Below are positions 45,256 to 52,993 of a stretch of DNA of 64,000 bases, one piece after another. The DNA lies in assembly GCF_014490785.1 (NCBI RefSeq), contig NZ_CP051488.1, positions 1,116,001 to 1,180,000 of the forward strand. The letters run 5' to 3'. The notes under the pieces were generated by a model. That model worked only from the letters and a program-made list of their open reading frames with translations. It had not been told where the DNA came from and ran no database searches. Made by a program: the position numbers and the translations under genes. Within the stretch, counting starts at the first letter, position 1. Every line of letters begins with the position of its first letter. This DNA comes from Kosakonia sp. SMBL-WEM22 (GTDB lineage: Bacteria > Pseudomonadota > Gammaproteobacteria > Enterobacterales > Enterobacteriaceae).

Positions 45256-46026
45256 ATGACTTATTCAAAAATAGGCCTGGCGATCTTTACATTATGTATG
45301 GCAGGTGGTGCGCTGGCACATGGCTATGTCTCACTCCCGGCGTCACGCGCATATATGTGTAACGCCAATATGGGCTATCAAAATAAAGAGTGCGGCAGCG
45401 GTCCGCTGTATGAGATGCAAAGCGTTGAGGGTCCCGATGGTTTTCCCGCTGTCGACCAGGGGCCTGCGGATGGTCATCTCGCCAGCGCGGGATTAGCCTC
45501 TATGGGGCGGCTGGATGAGCAGAGCGAAACGCGTTGGGCGAAGCACCCTATCAGCGTCGGCAAGCATGCCTTTACCTGGACCTATACCGCGCCGCACAAA
45601 ACCAAATCCTGGGACTACTACCTGACGAAAAGCGACTGGAATCCCGCGCAGCCCCTAACGCGCGCCTCCTTTGAGGCAGAACCCTTTTGTCATATCGATG
45701 GAAAAAACATTCAGCCCAGTACCGGCCCGGATCTGGCGCATGAGTGCATGGTTCCCGAACGGCAGGGCTATCATGTGATCTTCGCAACATGGGATGTTGC
45801 CGATACGGCCGCTACATTTTACAACGTGATTGACGTCGACTTCGGCGGACATAACACGCCTGCACCGGATGAAGGCCCTCAGAGCGATCTCCCGACAGAG
45901 TGGCGCAATGACGCTATCTATTTTAGCGGCGATAAAGTGTCGTGGAACGGGAAAGAGTATCAGGCACGCTGGTGGACGCGGGGCAACCAACCGGGGGAAC
46001 ATGAAGTCTGGAGCGAAATGAAGTAA
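45256..46026 (+). CDS. AA10 lytic polysaccharide monooxygenase with CBM5/12 (chitin-active LPMO)
   Basis: A 256-residue copper enzyme that oxidatively breaks crystalline chitin. The signal peptide ends GGALA, leaving His22 as the N-terminal residue of the mature protein. The second histidine-brace ligand is H114 in TYTAPHKTKSWDYY. The AA10 pattern HGYVSLPASRAY and KSDWNP are clear. The C-terminal CBM5/12 (about 212-256) has IYFSGDKVSWNGKEYQARWW and TRGNQPG, closely similar to the chitinase module. Start is ATG 45256 after CGGAG. It is on its own transcript between two terminators. Confidence 0.93.
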   Translation: MTYSKIGLAIFTLCMAGGALAHGYVSLPASRAYMCNANMGYQNKECGSGPLYEMQSVEGPDGFPAVDQGPADGHLASAGLASMGRLDEQSETRWAKHPISVGKHAFTWTYTAPHKTKSWDYYLTKSDWNPAQPLTRASFEAEPFCHIDGKNIQPSTGPDLAHECMVPERQGYHVIFATWDVADTAATFYNVIDVDFGGHNTPAPDEGPQSDLPTEWRNDAIYFSGDKVSWNGKEYQARWWTRGNQPGEHEVWSEMK

Positions 46027-46040
46027 TACGCAGCAGACGA

Positions 46041-46076
46041 AACAAGGCCATGCAGTAACTGGATGGCCTTGTTTTA
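46041..46076. terminator. Bidirectional terminator after the LPMO gene
   Basis: Perfect 11-bp stem AACAAGGCCAT (46041-46051) / ATGGCCTTGTT (46063-46073), then TTA. It lies between the convergent LPMO and regulator genes. Confidence 0.75.
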
Positions 46077-46123
46077 TTACGCTTGCGTAGTGGGCGCGTG
46101 GAGTGAAATGGCTGGCTTGGCGA

Positions 46124-46807
46124 TTACATCGCGATATCAAACATTCGTGTCTGAAACAGCAGGCAGTAGAGCTGGCAGTCGGTCCGCACATTCAGTTTCG
46201 CCATTGCCCGCAGTTTATGCGCGCTCACCGTTTTGATACTGATATTCATGCGCCTCGAGATGGTGGTCAGCGAAAGACCACGACAGAGCAAGCGAAGTAC
46301 TTCGCTTTCGCGGGTCGAAAGCTCCTGCGGCGTAATAGCATCGCGGCGGAAAAGAGAGTCCATCAAGCCGCGCTCAATATAGACTTCATCCATTAATACG
46401 GTGGCCATCGCGCGCCATAATGTGCGTTCACTGGTATTACGGCTGATATACCCTTTTGCACCGGCTTCGAGGGCGATTCGAATAAGGTTGGTATTGTTAT
46501 ACGGGGATAAGAAGATGATTTTTGTTTTGGGATAACGGCCTGAAATCCATTTGACCAGTGCGATGCCATCTAATTCTGATAAGGGGCTGCCGGTTTTTAT
46601 TGTCGTCAGTCCGTAGCCAAGGAAAAGCAGATCAACTTGTTTATTTGCGAGAATGTTCAACAATTCTGTTTGTTCATGTGTGTCGCCAACAACCTCTATA
46701 TCTAATCTCTCTGTGTTGATATTACTGGCTTTCAGAGAGTTAATCATCGAGGTCATCCCCCGGCGTATTATCGTATGCTCATCGGCAATCAATATATTAA
46801 TTGGCAT
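46124..46807 (-). CDS. LuxR-type regulator with a pseudo-receiver (phospho-Asp replaced by Gly)
   Basis: A 227-residue relative of RcsB-type regulators. The receiver-like half begins INILIADEHTIIRRGM, but the expected phospho-acceptor position reads LLFLGYGL, with Gly64 (codon GGC) for Asp, and the usual Lys reads GYISR. The T/S position is kept (FLSPYN). The C-terminal LuxR domain is intact: LSTRESEVLRLLCRGLSL and SIKTVSAHKLRAMAKLNV. It probably works without phosphorylation or by pairing with the other regulator. Start is ATG 46807 with GGGAGG. It is divergent from the secretion locus, so a candidate regulator of it. Confidence 0.85.
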   Translation of the reverse strand: MPINILIADEHTIIRRGMTSMINSLKASNINTERLDIEVVGDTHEQTELLNILANKQVDLLFLGYGLTTIKTGSPLSELDGIALVKWISGRYPKTKIIFLSPYNNTNLIRIALEAGAKGYISRNTSERTLWRAMATVLMDEVYIERGLMDSLFRRDAITPQELSTRESEVLRLLCRGLSLTTISRRMNISIKTVSAHKLRAMAKLNVRTDCQLYCLLFQTRMFDIAM

Positions 46808-47040
46808 TAATTATCCTCCCAACGTCCTGTAGGAATGAAGAGTACAAAAGCACCATACGGCGTTCCTGATTTTATTTCTATCTGACCAGTAAGAAAAATC
46901 AGCGGTCTTTTACAGAAAAGAGTTTTCCGTGCAGGGGTAGAGCATTCTTGAATGCAGCGGGAGCAATCAGCTTTCGTCTCTGTGGTATCAGGGGAGAATA
47001 GTCACGGTAAATGGCAATTCTTTGAGCGAGCAACTGAATT
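46808..47040. promoter_or_regulatory. Divergent promoter region of the pseudo-receiver regulator and the secretion locus
   Basis: AT-rich 233 nt. It contains a perfect 8-bp inverted repeat CTGATTTT (46866-46873) / AAAATCAG (46895-46902), 21 nt apart, a candidate regulator site. No gene seen. Confidence 0.45.
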
Positions 47041-47463
47041 ATGAATAACCAACAACGCCTTAAGATTAGTCAGCAGCAAGGATTTACACTGCTTGAGCTG
47101 CTGGTGGTATTAATGATTATTGCGCTGCTGGCCGGCTTTGTTGGTCCGAAATTATTTTCCAATGTCGATCAGGCAAAAGAAAAAACTGCGTTACGCCAGA
47201 TGCACGCCTTTGCAGATGCATTAACACAATATCGGCTGGATACCGGCAGTTATCCTTCAGAGGCAGAGGGATTAAATGTACTGGTTGAGAAGCCTGACAA
47301 CGTAAATAACTGGAACGGCCCCTATCTGGCACAAAAAATTCCCCATGATCCCTGGGGGAAAGCCTATCAGTGGCATAACCCGAGCCGACAATCGCAAAGC
47401 GTATTCGAAGTGGATATTTCTACCACTGATAACAATGGCAAGGCCATTGTCTACGGCTTCTGA
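47041..47463 (+). CDS. gspG: GspG, major pseudopilin of a type II secretion-like system
   Basis: A 140-residue prepilin. Leader of 14 residues ending QQQG, cleavage before F15, then FTLLELLVVLMIIALLAG with Glu at +5. The C-terminal part is typical T2SS GspG: Y(P)SEAEGLNVLVEKP, NGPYLA..IPHDPWGKAYQW, with a calcium-site-like end (ISTTDNNGK). It builds the periplasmic pseudopilus. It is the first gene of a 13-gene same-strand run to 56921. Confidence 0.93.
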   Translation: MNNQQRLKISQQQGFTLLELLVVLMIIALLAGFVGPKLFSNVDQAKEKTALRQMHAFADALTQYRLDTGSYPSEAEGLNVLVEKPDNVNNWNGPYLAQKIPHDPWGKAYQWHNPSRQSQSVFEVDISTTDNNGKAIVYGF

Positions 47464-47465
47464 TA

Positions 47466-47933
47466 ATGATTCGGATAATGCTGGTACTCACTTTACTGGC
47501 CGTGCATAGCGCCGAGGCCCATTGCTGGCAGCGTGCCGGAGCGCGTTACGGTATTGAGCCGGCATTATTAAAAGCGATTGCTGTCGTTGAGTCGGGGTTA
47601 TCACCAACGGTGGTGCATAAAAACCGAAATGGCTCGACGGATGTCGGCTTAATGCAGATTAACAGCCAGCATTTCGCGCAGCTCAAGCGATACCACATCA
47701 CCGCGCGCTCGTTGATAAATAACCCCTGCCAAAACGTGATAGCGGGTGCCTGGGTGCTGGCCGGGCAAATACGCCAGTTTGGTTATAGCTGGGAAGCGGT
47801 TGGCGCGTATAACGCCGGGAACGCCCGTAACAGGAAAACGCATTTAGCACGCCTGCGCTACAGCCAAAAAGTAGCGCGTATTTATCAGCGGCTGAAAAGG
47901 AACGATAAGGAGTTGGCGGCATGGGAAAAATGA
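47466..47933 (+). CDS. Lytic transglycosylase (SLT/IagB-like) in the secretion operon
   Basis: A 155-residue secreted goose-lysozyme/SLT-fold muramidase. It has a short signal peptide (MLVLTLLAVHSAEAH), catalytic Glu42 in IAVVESGLSP, GLMQINSQHF and VGAYNAGN. Small enzymes of this class (IagB, IpgF, VirB1 type) locally open peptidoglycan for envelope-spanning machines. It starts 2 nt after gspG and overlaps gspF by 13 nt, so it is an integral part of the operon. Not a usual T2SS component. Confidence 0.88.
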   Translation: MIRIMLVLTLLAVHSAEAHCWQRAGARYGIEPALLKAIAVVESGLSPTVVHKNRNGSTDVGLMQINSQHFAQLKRYHITARSLINNPCQNVIAGAWVLAGQIRQFGYSWEAVGAYNAGNARNRKTHLARLRYSQKVARIYQRLKRNDKELAAWEK

Positions 47934-49099
47934 ACACCTGGGAAGTGACCTATTTAGAAAAGGGCAAACGCAAAAAAATCCGCACCCAGGCTGATACGCC
48001 CATTTTAGCCAGACACCAATTACAACAGGCAGGCTATGTGGTGCTGCGCGTCGCGCAACAGGCGCAGCACCCGGCAAAGCGCGTCTCGCTGACGCTATTT
48101 ACGCAGGAGCTGATGGCGCTGCTGGATGCCGGGCTGGTGGTGACGGAAGCGATCGAAACCCTTTGCGCCTGCTCCAGCGATGACCAGGCGCTGGAGATGC
48201 TGGAAGGACTGCTGGAGAAGCTCTACGCCGGTAGCCAGTTATCGCAGGCGATGGCTGCACAACCCGACATTTTCCCGCCGCTACTCGTTAACACAGTTGC
48301 CTCCTCTGAACAAACTGGCCAGCTGGCTAATGCCCTGAAACGTTATCACTTCTATGAACAACGCCTTGAGCAGTTGCGCAAACGCATTCGCGGAACCCTA
48401 ACCTACCCATTGATTGTGCTGACGGTCGGCGGGCTGATTGTTTGCTTCCTGTTGGGCTTTATCGTGCCCAGCTTTTCACAGGTGTTCGAGGGTGTTAATA
48501 CCCTTAGCCGCAGTGCTGAGCTGATTTTATGGTGGGGCCAACTGGTGAAGCAGTCAGGAACGGAGCTGCTGATAGGCACCCTTACCACGATCGCTACGCT
48601 GATTATGGTGTGTAAACAGAGCTGGACCAAACAGCTCATGATGACAGCCGTCATGAAGATCCCCCAGCTTCGCCAGCAGCAGTTCCTCACTATTCTGGTC
48701 CGTTTCTACCGCACCCTCGGGCTGCTGCTTGAGGGGGGCGTACCGGTTACCCATGCATTACGCCTGGCTCAGTCAGTGATCCCGGTCAGTCACCACTCAC
48801 AGCTCAACACCGTAGTGGAGCATGTGATGGCAGGCAAAAGCGTCTCAGAGTCGCTCGAGAGTCAGCACTTAACCACACCGGTGGCGATGCGTTTACTCCA
48901 GGTGGGCGAGCGCAGCGGTGAATTAGCCAGTATGTGCGAACGCATTGCGGGCTTCTATGACGAGGCGCTGGAGCGCGCCATCGATACCTTCACCCGCGTG
49001 TTTGAGCCATTACTGATGATGGTTGTCGGCGGCATCGTCGGTCTGGTGGTTTTTCTCCTCTATATGCCCATTTTTGAGATGGCCGGGAGTATGTCCTGA
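47921..49099 (+). CDS. gspF: GspF, inner-membrane platform protein
   Basis: A 392-residue protein of the GspF/PilC/MshG family. It has a short N-terminal cytoplasmic domain, two T2SSF repeats (about 55-180 and 255-380; FTQELMALLDAGLVVTEAIE and FYRTLGLLLEGGVPVTHALR), and three membrane helices (LTYPLIVLTVGGLIVCFLLG, the stretch near 215 and the C-terminal LLMMVVGGIVGLVVFLLYM). The GERSG signature is present. Its stop overlaps the gspE start (TGATG). Confidence 0.94.
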   Translation: MGKMNTWEVTYLEKGKRKKIRTQADTPILARHQLQQAGYVVLRVAQQAQHPAKRVSLTLFTQELMALLDAGLVVTEAIETLCACSSDDQALEMLEGLLEKLYAGSQLSQAMAAQPDIFPPLLVNTVASSEQTGQLANALKRYHFYEQRLEQLRKRIRGTLTYPLIVLTVGGLIVCFLLGFIVPSFSQVFEGVNTLSRSAELILWWGQLVKQSGTELLIGTLTTIATLIMVCKQSWTKQLMMTAVMKIPQLRQQQFLTILVRFYRTLGLLLEGGVPVTHALRLAQSVIPVSHHSQLNTVVEHVMAGKSVSESLESQHLTTPVAMRLLQVGERSGELASMCERIAGFYDEALERAIDTFTRVFEPLLMMVVGGIVGLVVFLLYMPIFEMAGSMS

Positions 49100-50736
49100 T
49101 GATGTCACAGCCGGAAGTTTCCGCCCTGATTGATGGCTTACTGGCAGTTGATGAAGCCCAGCGCAGCGAGGCGTTTGCGAAGCAGATTGACGACGCGCCC
49201 GCCGCGTTGCCCGCGTTGGCTGATGCGCTCGGTATCGCGCTGTTTACGCCTGACGCTGAAGACGAGGTCACCGTCGATTTTCAGCATGTCGCCCTTAATG
49301 ACGCGCTGGCGATGCATGTCCTGCCGGTGTGCTGGCGCGGCCGACAGTGGTTGCTTCTCAGCGACCCCTTCTCACTGGCGTTACGTCAGTGGGCGCAGCA
49401 GCTACCGCTTACGCTTGCCATTGCTTCCCCCGGCTGGTTACGCGAGCAGCTTGAGGCGCTGGCCCGCCAGCAGCGTACGCTCGATCAACTGGAACAGCAG
49501 GCGAATGAAGAGGGCGAGGATGAGGTGATTCTTGAGATCACCCCCGGCAATATCGCCAGTGAAAGTAACCCGATTATCAAGCTAGTGAACGCTACGCTTT
49601 ATGATGCGATCCAGAGCCGCGCCAGCGATATTCACCTTAGCGCCGCGCCGGATGGCCTGGCGGTGAAATACCGCGTCGATGGGGTCATCCACGCCATTCG
49701 CCACTGCCCGGGCACTCAGGCGTCCGGCCAGATTATTTCGCGCATTAAAGTATTGAGCAGTATGGATATCTCGGAGCGGCGCATCCCACAAGATGGCCGT
49801 TTCAAGGCGATGATCCATCAGCGCCCGGTCGATTTCCGTGTCTCAGTCGTACCCGGTATTCATGGCGAAGATGCCGTATTACGCGTGCTCGACAAGTCCC
49901 ACAGCAGCACTCTGAGCCTCGATACGCTGGGTTTTGACGACCATACGCTGCGCGAAATCCGCCTGTTGACTCATCAGCCGCACGGCATGGTGTTGGTCAC
50001 CGGGCCGACCGGCAGCGGCAAATCGACCACCCTTTACGCCGCGCTGAGCGAGCTGAACACCGGTGACAGCAAAATCATCACCATTGAAGATCCGGTGGAG
50101 TATCAGCTTAACGATGTGCTGCAAATTCCCGTCAATGACAAAAAAGGGCTCACCTTTGCCCGCGGCCTGCGCGCCATTTTGCGCCACGATCCGGACACCA
50201 TCCTCGTCGGCGAGATCCGCGACAGCGAAACCGCCGGCATCGCCGTGCAGGCTGCGCTAACCGGCCACCTGGTGCTCTCCTCGGTACACGCCAACGATGT
50301 CTTCAGCGTGCTGGAGCGCTTTCTCTATATGAACGTCGATGCCAACAGCCTGCTCTCTGCGCTGCGCGGGGTGCTGGCCCAGCGGCTGGTGCGCGGCATC
50401 TGCCCGCAGTGCCTGGAGGAGGCGCAGCCAAGCGAGCAGGATCTCCATCAGTGGCGGCAGAGCGCGTTACATACGCTGACGCCGGTGTGGCGCAAAGGGC
50501 GCGGCTGCCCGGCCTGCCGACAGAGCGGTTTTCGCGGCCGGCTGGCACTGGCAGAGGTTTTGCCATTCAGCGACAGAATGAAGGAGGCACTGCAGGTGCG
50601 GGCCTCGGTACGCCAGATGCGTGAAATTGCTTTAGCAGAAGGGTTTGTTCCGCTGCATATCGTTGCCATTCGCGCGGTGCTGGAGGGTAAAACCACTTTT
50701 TCGGAGATCAACCGTGTTATCACTCCTCCCGCCTGA
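49099..50736 (+). CDS. gspE: GspE, secretion ATPase
   Basis: A 545-residue hexameric ATPase (GspE/PilB/MshE family). It has an N-terminal MshEN-like region, SRASDIHLSAAPDG, Walker A GPTGSGKSTT (about 302-311), Asp box IEDPVEYQ, Walker B TILVGEIRDSETA, the His box TGHLVLSSVHAND, and the zinc tetracysteine CPQC...CPAC (about 434-472). It powers pseudopilus assembly. ATG 49099 and ATG 49102 are adjacent candidates. Confidence 0.95.
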   Translation: MMSQPEVSALIDGLLAVDEAQRSEAFAKQIDDAPAALPALADALGIALFTPDAEDEVTVDFQHVALNDALAMHVLPVCWRGRQWLLLSDPFSLALRQWAQQLPLTLAIASPGWLREQLEALARQQRTLDQLEQQANEEGEDEVILEITPGNIASESNPIIKLVNATLYDAIQSRASDIHLSAAPDGLAVKYRVDGVIHAIRHCPGTQASGQIISRIKVLSSMDISERRIPQDGRFKAMIHQRPVDFRVSVVPGIHGEDAVLRVLDKSHSSTLSLDTLGFDDHTLREIRLLTHQPHGMVLVTGPTGSGKSTTLYAALSELNTGDSKIITIEDPVEYQLNDVLQIPVNDKKGLTFARGLRAILRHDPDTILVGEIRDSETAGIAVQAALTGHLVLSSVHANDVFSVLERFLYMNVDANSLLSALRGVLAQRLVRGICPQCLEEAQPSEQDLHQWRQSALHTLTPVWRKGRGCPACRQSGFRGRLALAEVLPFSDRMKEALQVRASVRQMREIALAEGFVPLHIVAIRAVLEGKTTFSEINRVITPPA

Positions 50737-51400
50737 GTTGCAGTGCGACATTCACCCGCAACGGCTGGTGCTGCGCCAGGGCAACAGGGTACTCGGCGAA
50801 CAGGCATTAAGTACGCAAGTCGCGCTGGATGAGGCGCTCGACCGGCTTTTAAGCACCCACGCCCCAGGGATGCCCTGGTGGGGGAAACTTAGCTTCTCTC
50901 TGAGCAGTAGCCGGATTTACTACTTTACCGTGCCCTGGCAGCCCGGTCTGAACACGCCGGAGGAGTTACGCAGCTTCGCCGCTACTGAGGCCGCCAGGCA
51001 ACCTTTCTGGCGCAACGTCCTGGCGTGCAAAACCGCTTTTATCTCGGCGCAATTCGGCGCAGCGGCGCTGGTGGCAGCCATTGATGAAGCACTCTGGCAG
51101 GCCTTACTGCTCACCGCCCGTAAATGGAAACTGCGTGTAGGCGGTATTCATGTCGCACTGCACCAAAAGCTTCACGCATGGCGCGGCGCACTGCCTGCCG
51201 ATGCGCTCTTTAGTCTGTGTGATGAGCCGTCGACAATTTTTGTCTCGCGCCAGCGCGGGCAGTGGCAGCAGGCGTGGTGCCTGCACAATGAGGCTGGAGT
51301 GAGCGCACAGCGGCAGGCCGCACAAACGGCGCGATTAATGGGGCTGGACGCCGCCGTCCCGCACTACGTTCTCAACAATATCAATGCGCCCGGAGAGTAA
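50714..51400 (+). CDS. PilM/GspL-like cytoplasmic assembly protein (putative)
   Basis: A 228-residue protein without a membrane helix. By position (after the ATPase, before a PilN-like gene) and pattern (RLVLRQGNRVLGEQALST; LVAAIDEALWQALL; GLDAAVPHYVLNN) it may correspond to PilM/MshI or the cytoplasmic half of GspL. No actin-like ATPase motif is convincingly readable, so the assignment is mainly contextual. Start is GTG 50714 with GGAG seven nt upstream, overlapping the end of gspE by 23 nt. Confidence 0.55.
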   Translation: MLSLLPPELQCDIHPQRLVLRQGNRVLGEQALSTQVALDEALDRLLSTHAPGMPWWGKLSFSLSSSRIYYFTVPWQPGLNTPEELRSFAATEAARQPFWRNVLACKTAFISAQFGAAALVAAIDEALWQALLLTARKWKLRVGGIHVALHQKLHAWRGALPADALFSLCDEPSTIFVSRQRGQWQQAWCLHNEAGVSAQRQAAQTARLMGLDAAVPHYVLNNINAPGE

Positions 51401-51402
51401 AC

Positions 51403-51927
51403 ATGTTTCCCATATCGGCTTTTAAAGGCTGGGCCGCTCCCTGTTTTCAACATCGTCCACGTGCCGCCTGGCCCGTCATGGGAGCCGTGCTGCTGATGAC
51501 AGGCGGGCTGCTGCTGGCAAGTATGAAAGATTATCAGCGGCGCGACGCGCTGCAGCGCCAGCATCAACAGCTGCTGGAGAGGGTGGCGAAGCGGGATGAG
51601 ATTGTCCGCGGCCTGTCGGCGCGCATGAAAAAACATCAACCGGATGCCCGAGCCGCCATGCAGGTTGTGGCGATGCTCAATCCGCTGGCGAAATTACTCT
51701 TGCCCGATGTGGCGATCATGAACGTCAGCGTCGAGCCTGCGAAAAGGACGGTCCGGCTGCAGGTGAAAGCGATGTCGCTTGAAGCGCTACTCGATTTCAG
51801 CACCCGGCTGGAAGCGATCCCGGCGCGGGTTGAGCTACAAAACCATACGCCGTCAAAGGAGTTCAGCCAGAAATGGGCGGTCAACGCCACGCTGATCGTC
51901 ATCTATACCCATAACCCCCGGCTTTGA
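51403..51927 (+). CDS. PilN-like bitopic assembly protein
   Basis: A 174-residue protein with one membrane helix (about 22-40, AAWPVMGAVLLMTGGLLLAS), a coiled stretch (about 43-75, QRRDALQRQHQQLLERVAKR) and a small periplasmic ferredoxin-like domain (PDVAIMNVSVEPAKRTVRLQ, then LLDFSTRLEAI). This is the PilN/GspL C-terminal architecture. Start is ATG 51403, 2 nt after the previous gene. Confidence 0.68.
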   Translation: MFPISAFKGWAAPCFQHRPRAAWPVMGAVLLMTGGLLLASMKDYQRRDALQRQHQQLLERVAKRDEIVRGLSARMKKHQPDARAAMQVVAMLNPLAKLLLPDVAIMNVSVEPAKRTVRLQVKAMSLEALLDFSTRLEAIPARVELQNHTPSKEFSQKWAVNATLIVIYTHNPRL

Positions 51928-51935
51928 GTGAACTT

Positions 51936-52481
51936 ATGAGATTTTTCCTCTCTTTACCTTATCTGCGCTGGTCGCTGGCCTCTCTTATAGAAAAAACGGG
52001 GAGGATGCCGCTGCTGGCGGCGCTGTTTCCACTTCTTATCGTTGGTTACTGGCAGTGCGCGCTTGCGCCGGAAAACCGCCAGCTTCTCGGTGAGAATGCG
52101 CAGCTGGAGCTGCAGTTAGATAAACCACTGGCGATCTCTCCTCAGCTTAAAAATAGCGCGGTGGCCCTGCAGAGAACGCTGAACGATACCGAGTATCAGC
52201 AGGTGAAAGCGGTGTTCGACATTTTTCAGCAGAACCACCTGCAGGTTGACGGCAGTCGCTATCAATTCGGCAAAAACGGCAAAGAGCATCAACGCGCGCT
52301 GGCGCTGACCATTCCGCTGCAGGGCGAGTGGAACAATTTGACGCGATCGCTTATCACCATGAGTAAAAGCCTGATATTTCATGTCGACAGGCTTGCCATC
52401 AGCCGTGCCAGCCCGGAGAGCGCGCATCTGCTGATCACGCTGCAGTTAACGCTGAGCCTTGCATCGGGTCTGGAGGCGTAA
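51936..52481 (+). CDS. PilO/GspM-like bitopic assembly protein
   Basis: A 181-residue protein with one membrane helix (about 24-40), a short coiled stretch (ENRQLLGENAQLELQLDKP) and a periplasmic alpha/beta domain (HQRALALTIPLQGEWNNLTR; FHVDRLAISRAS), typical of PilO/GspM partners of PilN. Start is ATG 51936 (GAGTGA upstream); TTG 51924, overlapping the previous stop, is an alternative. Confidence 0.66.
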   Translation: MRFFLSLPYLRWSLASLIEKTGRMPLLAALFPLLIVGYWQCALAPENRQLLGENAQLELQLDKPLAISPQLKNSAVALQRTLNDTEYQQVKAVFDIFQQNHLQVDGSRYQFGKNGKEHQRALALTIPLQGEWNNLTRSLITMSKSLIFHVDRLAISRASPESAHLLITLQLTLSLASGLEA

Positions 52482-52993
52482 TGAAACTGCCGCGATATCT
52501 GAAAATCTTGCTGCTGTTGACCGCCGGGTTGCTTATCTGGGTGCATATCTCCGACGACGGTTCTGAAACTACACCCGAGGTAAGCCAGGCCGCACCAGAC
52601 GAAACGCGCCCGCCGCGTCAGGAAAAACGCCCGCTTCGCGTCGCGGATGATGCCAGCGCAATTGCCGATCTCTTTCCCGTCTATAACGCGCCGGTAACAA
52701 AAGCGCCCGCGCCGGTGGCAAAGGTGCAGAGCATCACCTTTCCTTTTCGCGCGGTTGGGCTTTGGATCCGTGAAGGCATGCGCATCGTCATCCTGACGGA
52801 TGGTGCACGTAACTGGCTGCTGTGTGACGCGTGTCGTAAAGCGGGGTATATCCGGCCAGGCGGCCTGCTCACCCCCGACTGGCGACTGCAAGCGATGGCG
52901 CAGGGCAGTCTGCTTTTTGAATCATTACCGGGGCATGAGCCTTACAGCATCAGCCTTAACTCTTTGACTACACAAGCCGTAACAACACAATGA
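52481..52993 (+). CDS. PilP/GspC-like inner-membrane connector (putative)
   Basis: A 170-residue protein with one membrane helix (YLKILLLLTAGLLIWVHI), a Pro/Ala-rich linker (about 30-80, with DLFP) and a compact beta domain (ITFPFRAVGLWIREGMRIVI; LTDGARNWLLC; GSLLFESLPGHEPYSI). Placed just before the secretin, it looks like the GspC/PilP/MshK link to the secretin. Two cysteines (LLCDAC) are unusual. Start overlaps the previous stop by 1 nt. Confidence 0.6.
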   Translation: MKLPRYLKILLLLTAGLLIWVHISDDGSETTPEVSQAAPDETRPPRQEKRPLRVADDASAIADLFPVYNAPVTKAPAPVAKVQSITFPFRAVGLWIREGMRIVILTDGARNWLLCDACRKAGYIRPGGLLTPDWRLQAMAQGSLLFESLPGHEPYSISLNSLTTQAVTTQ

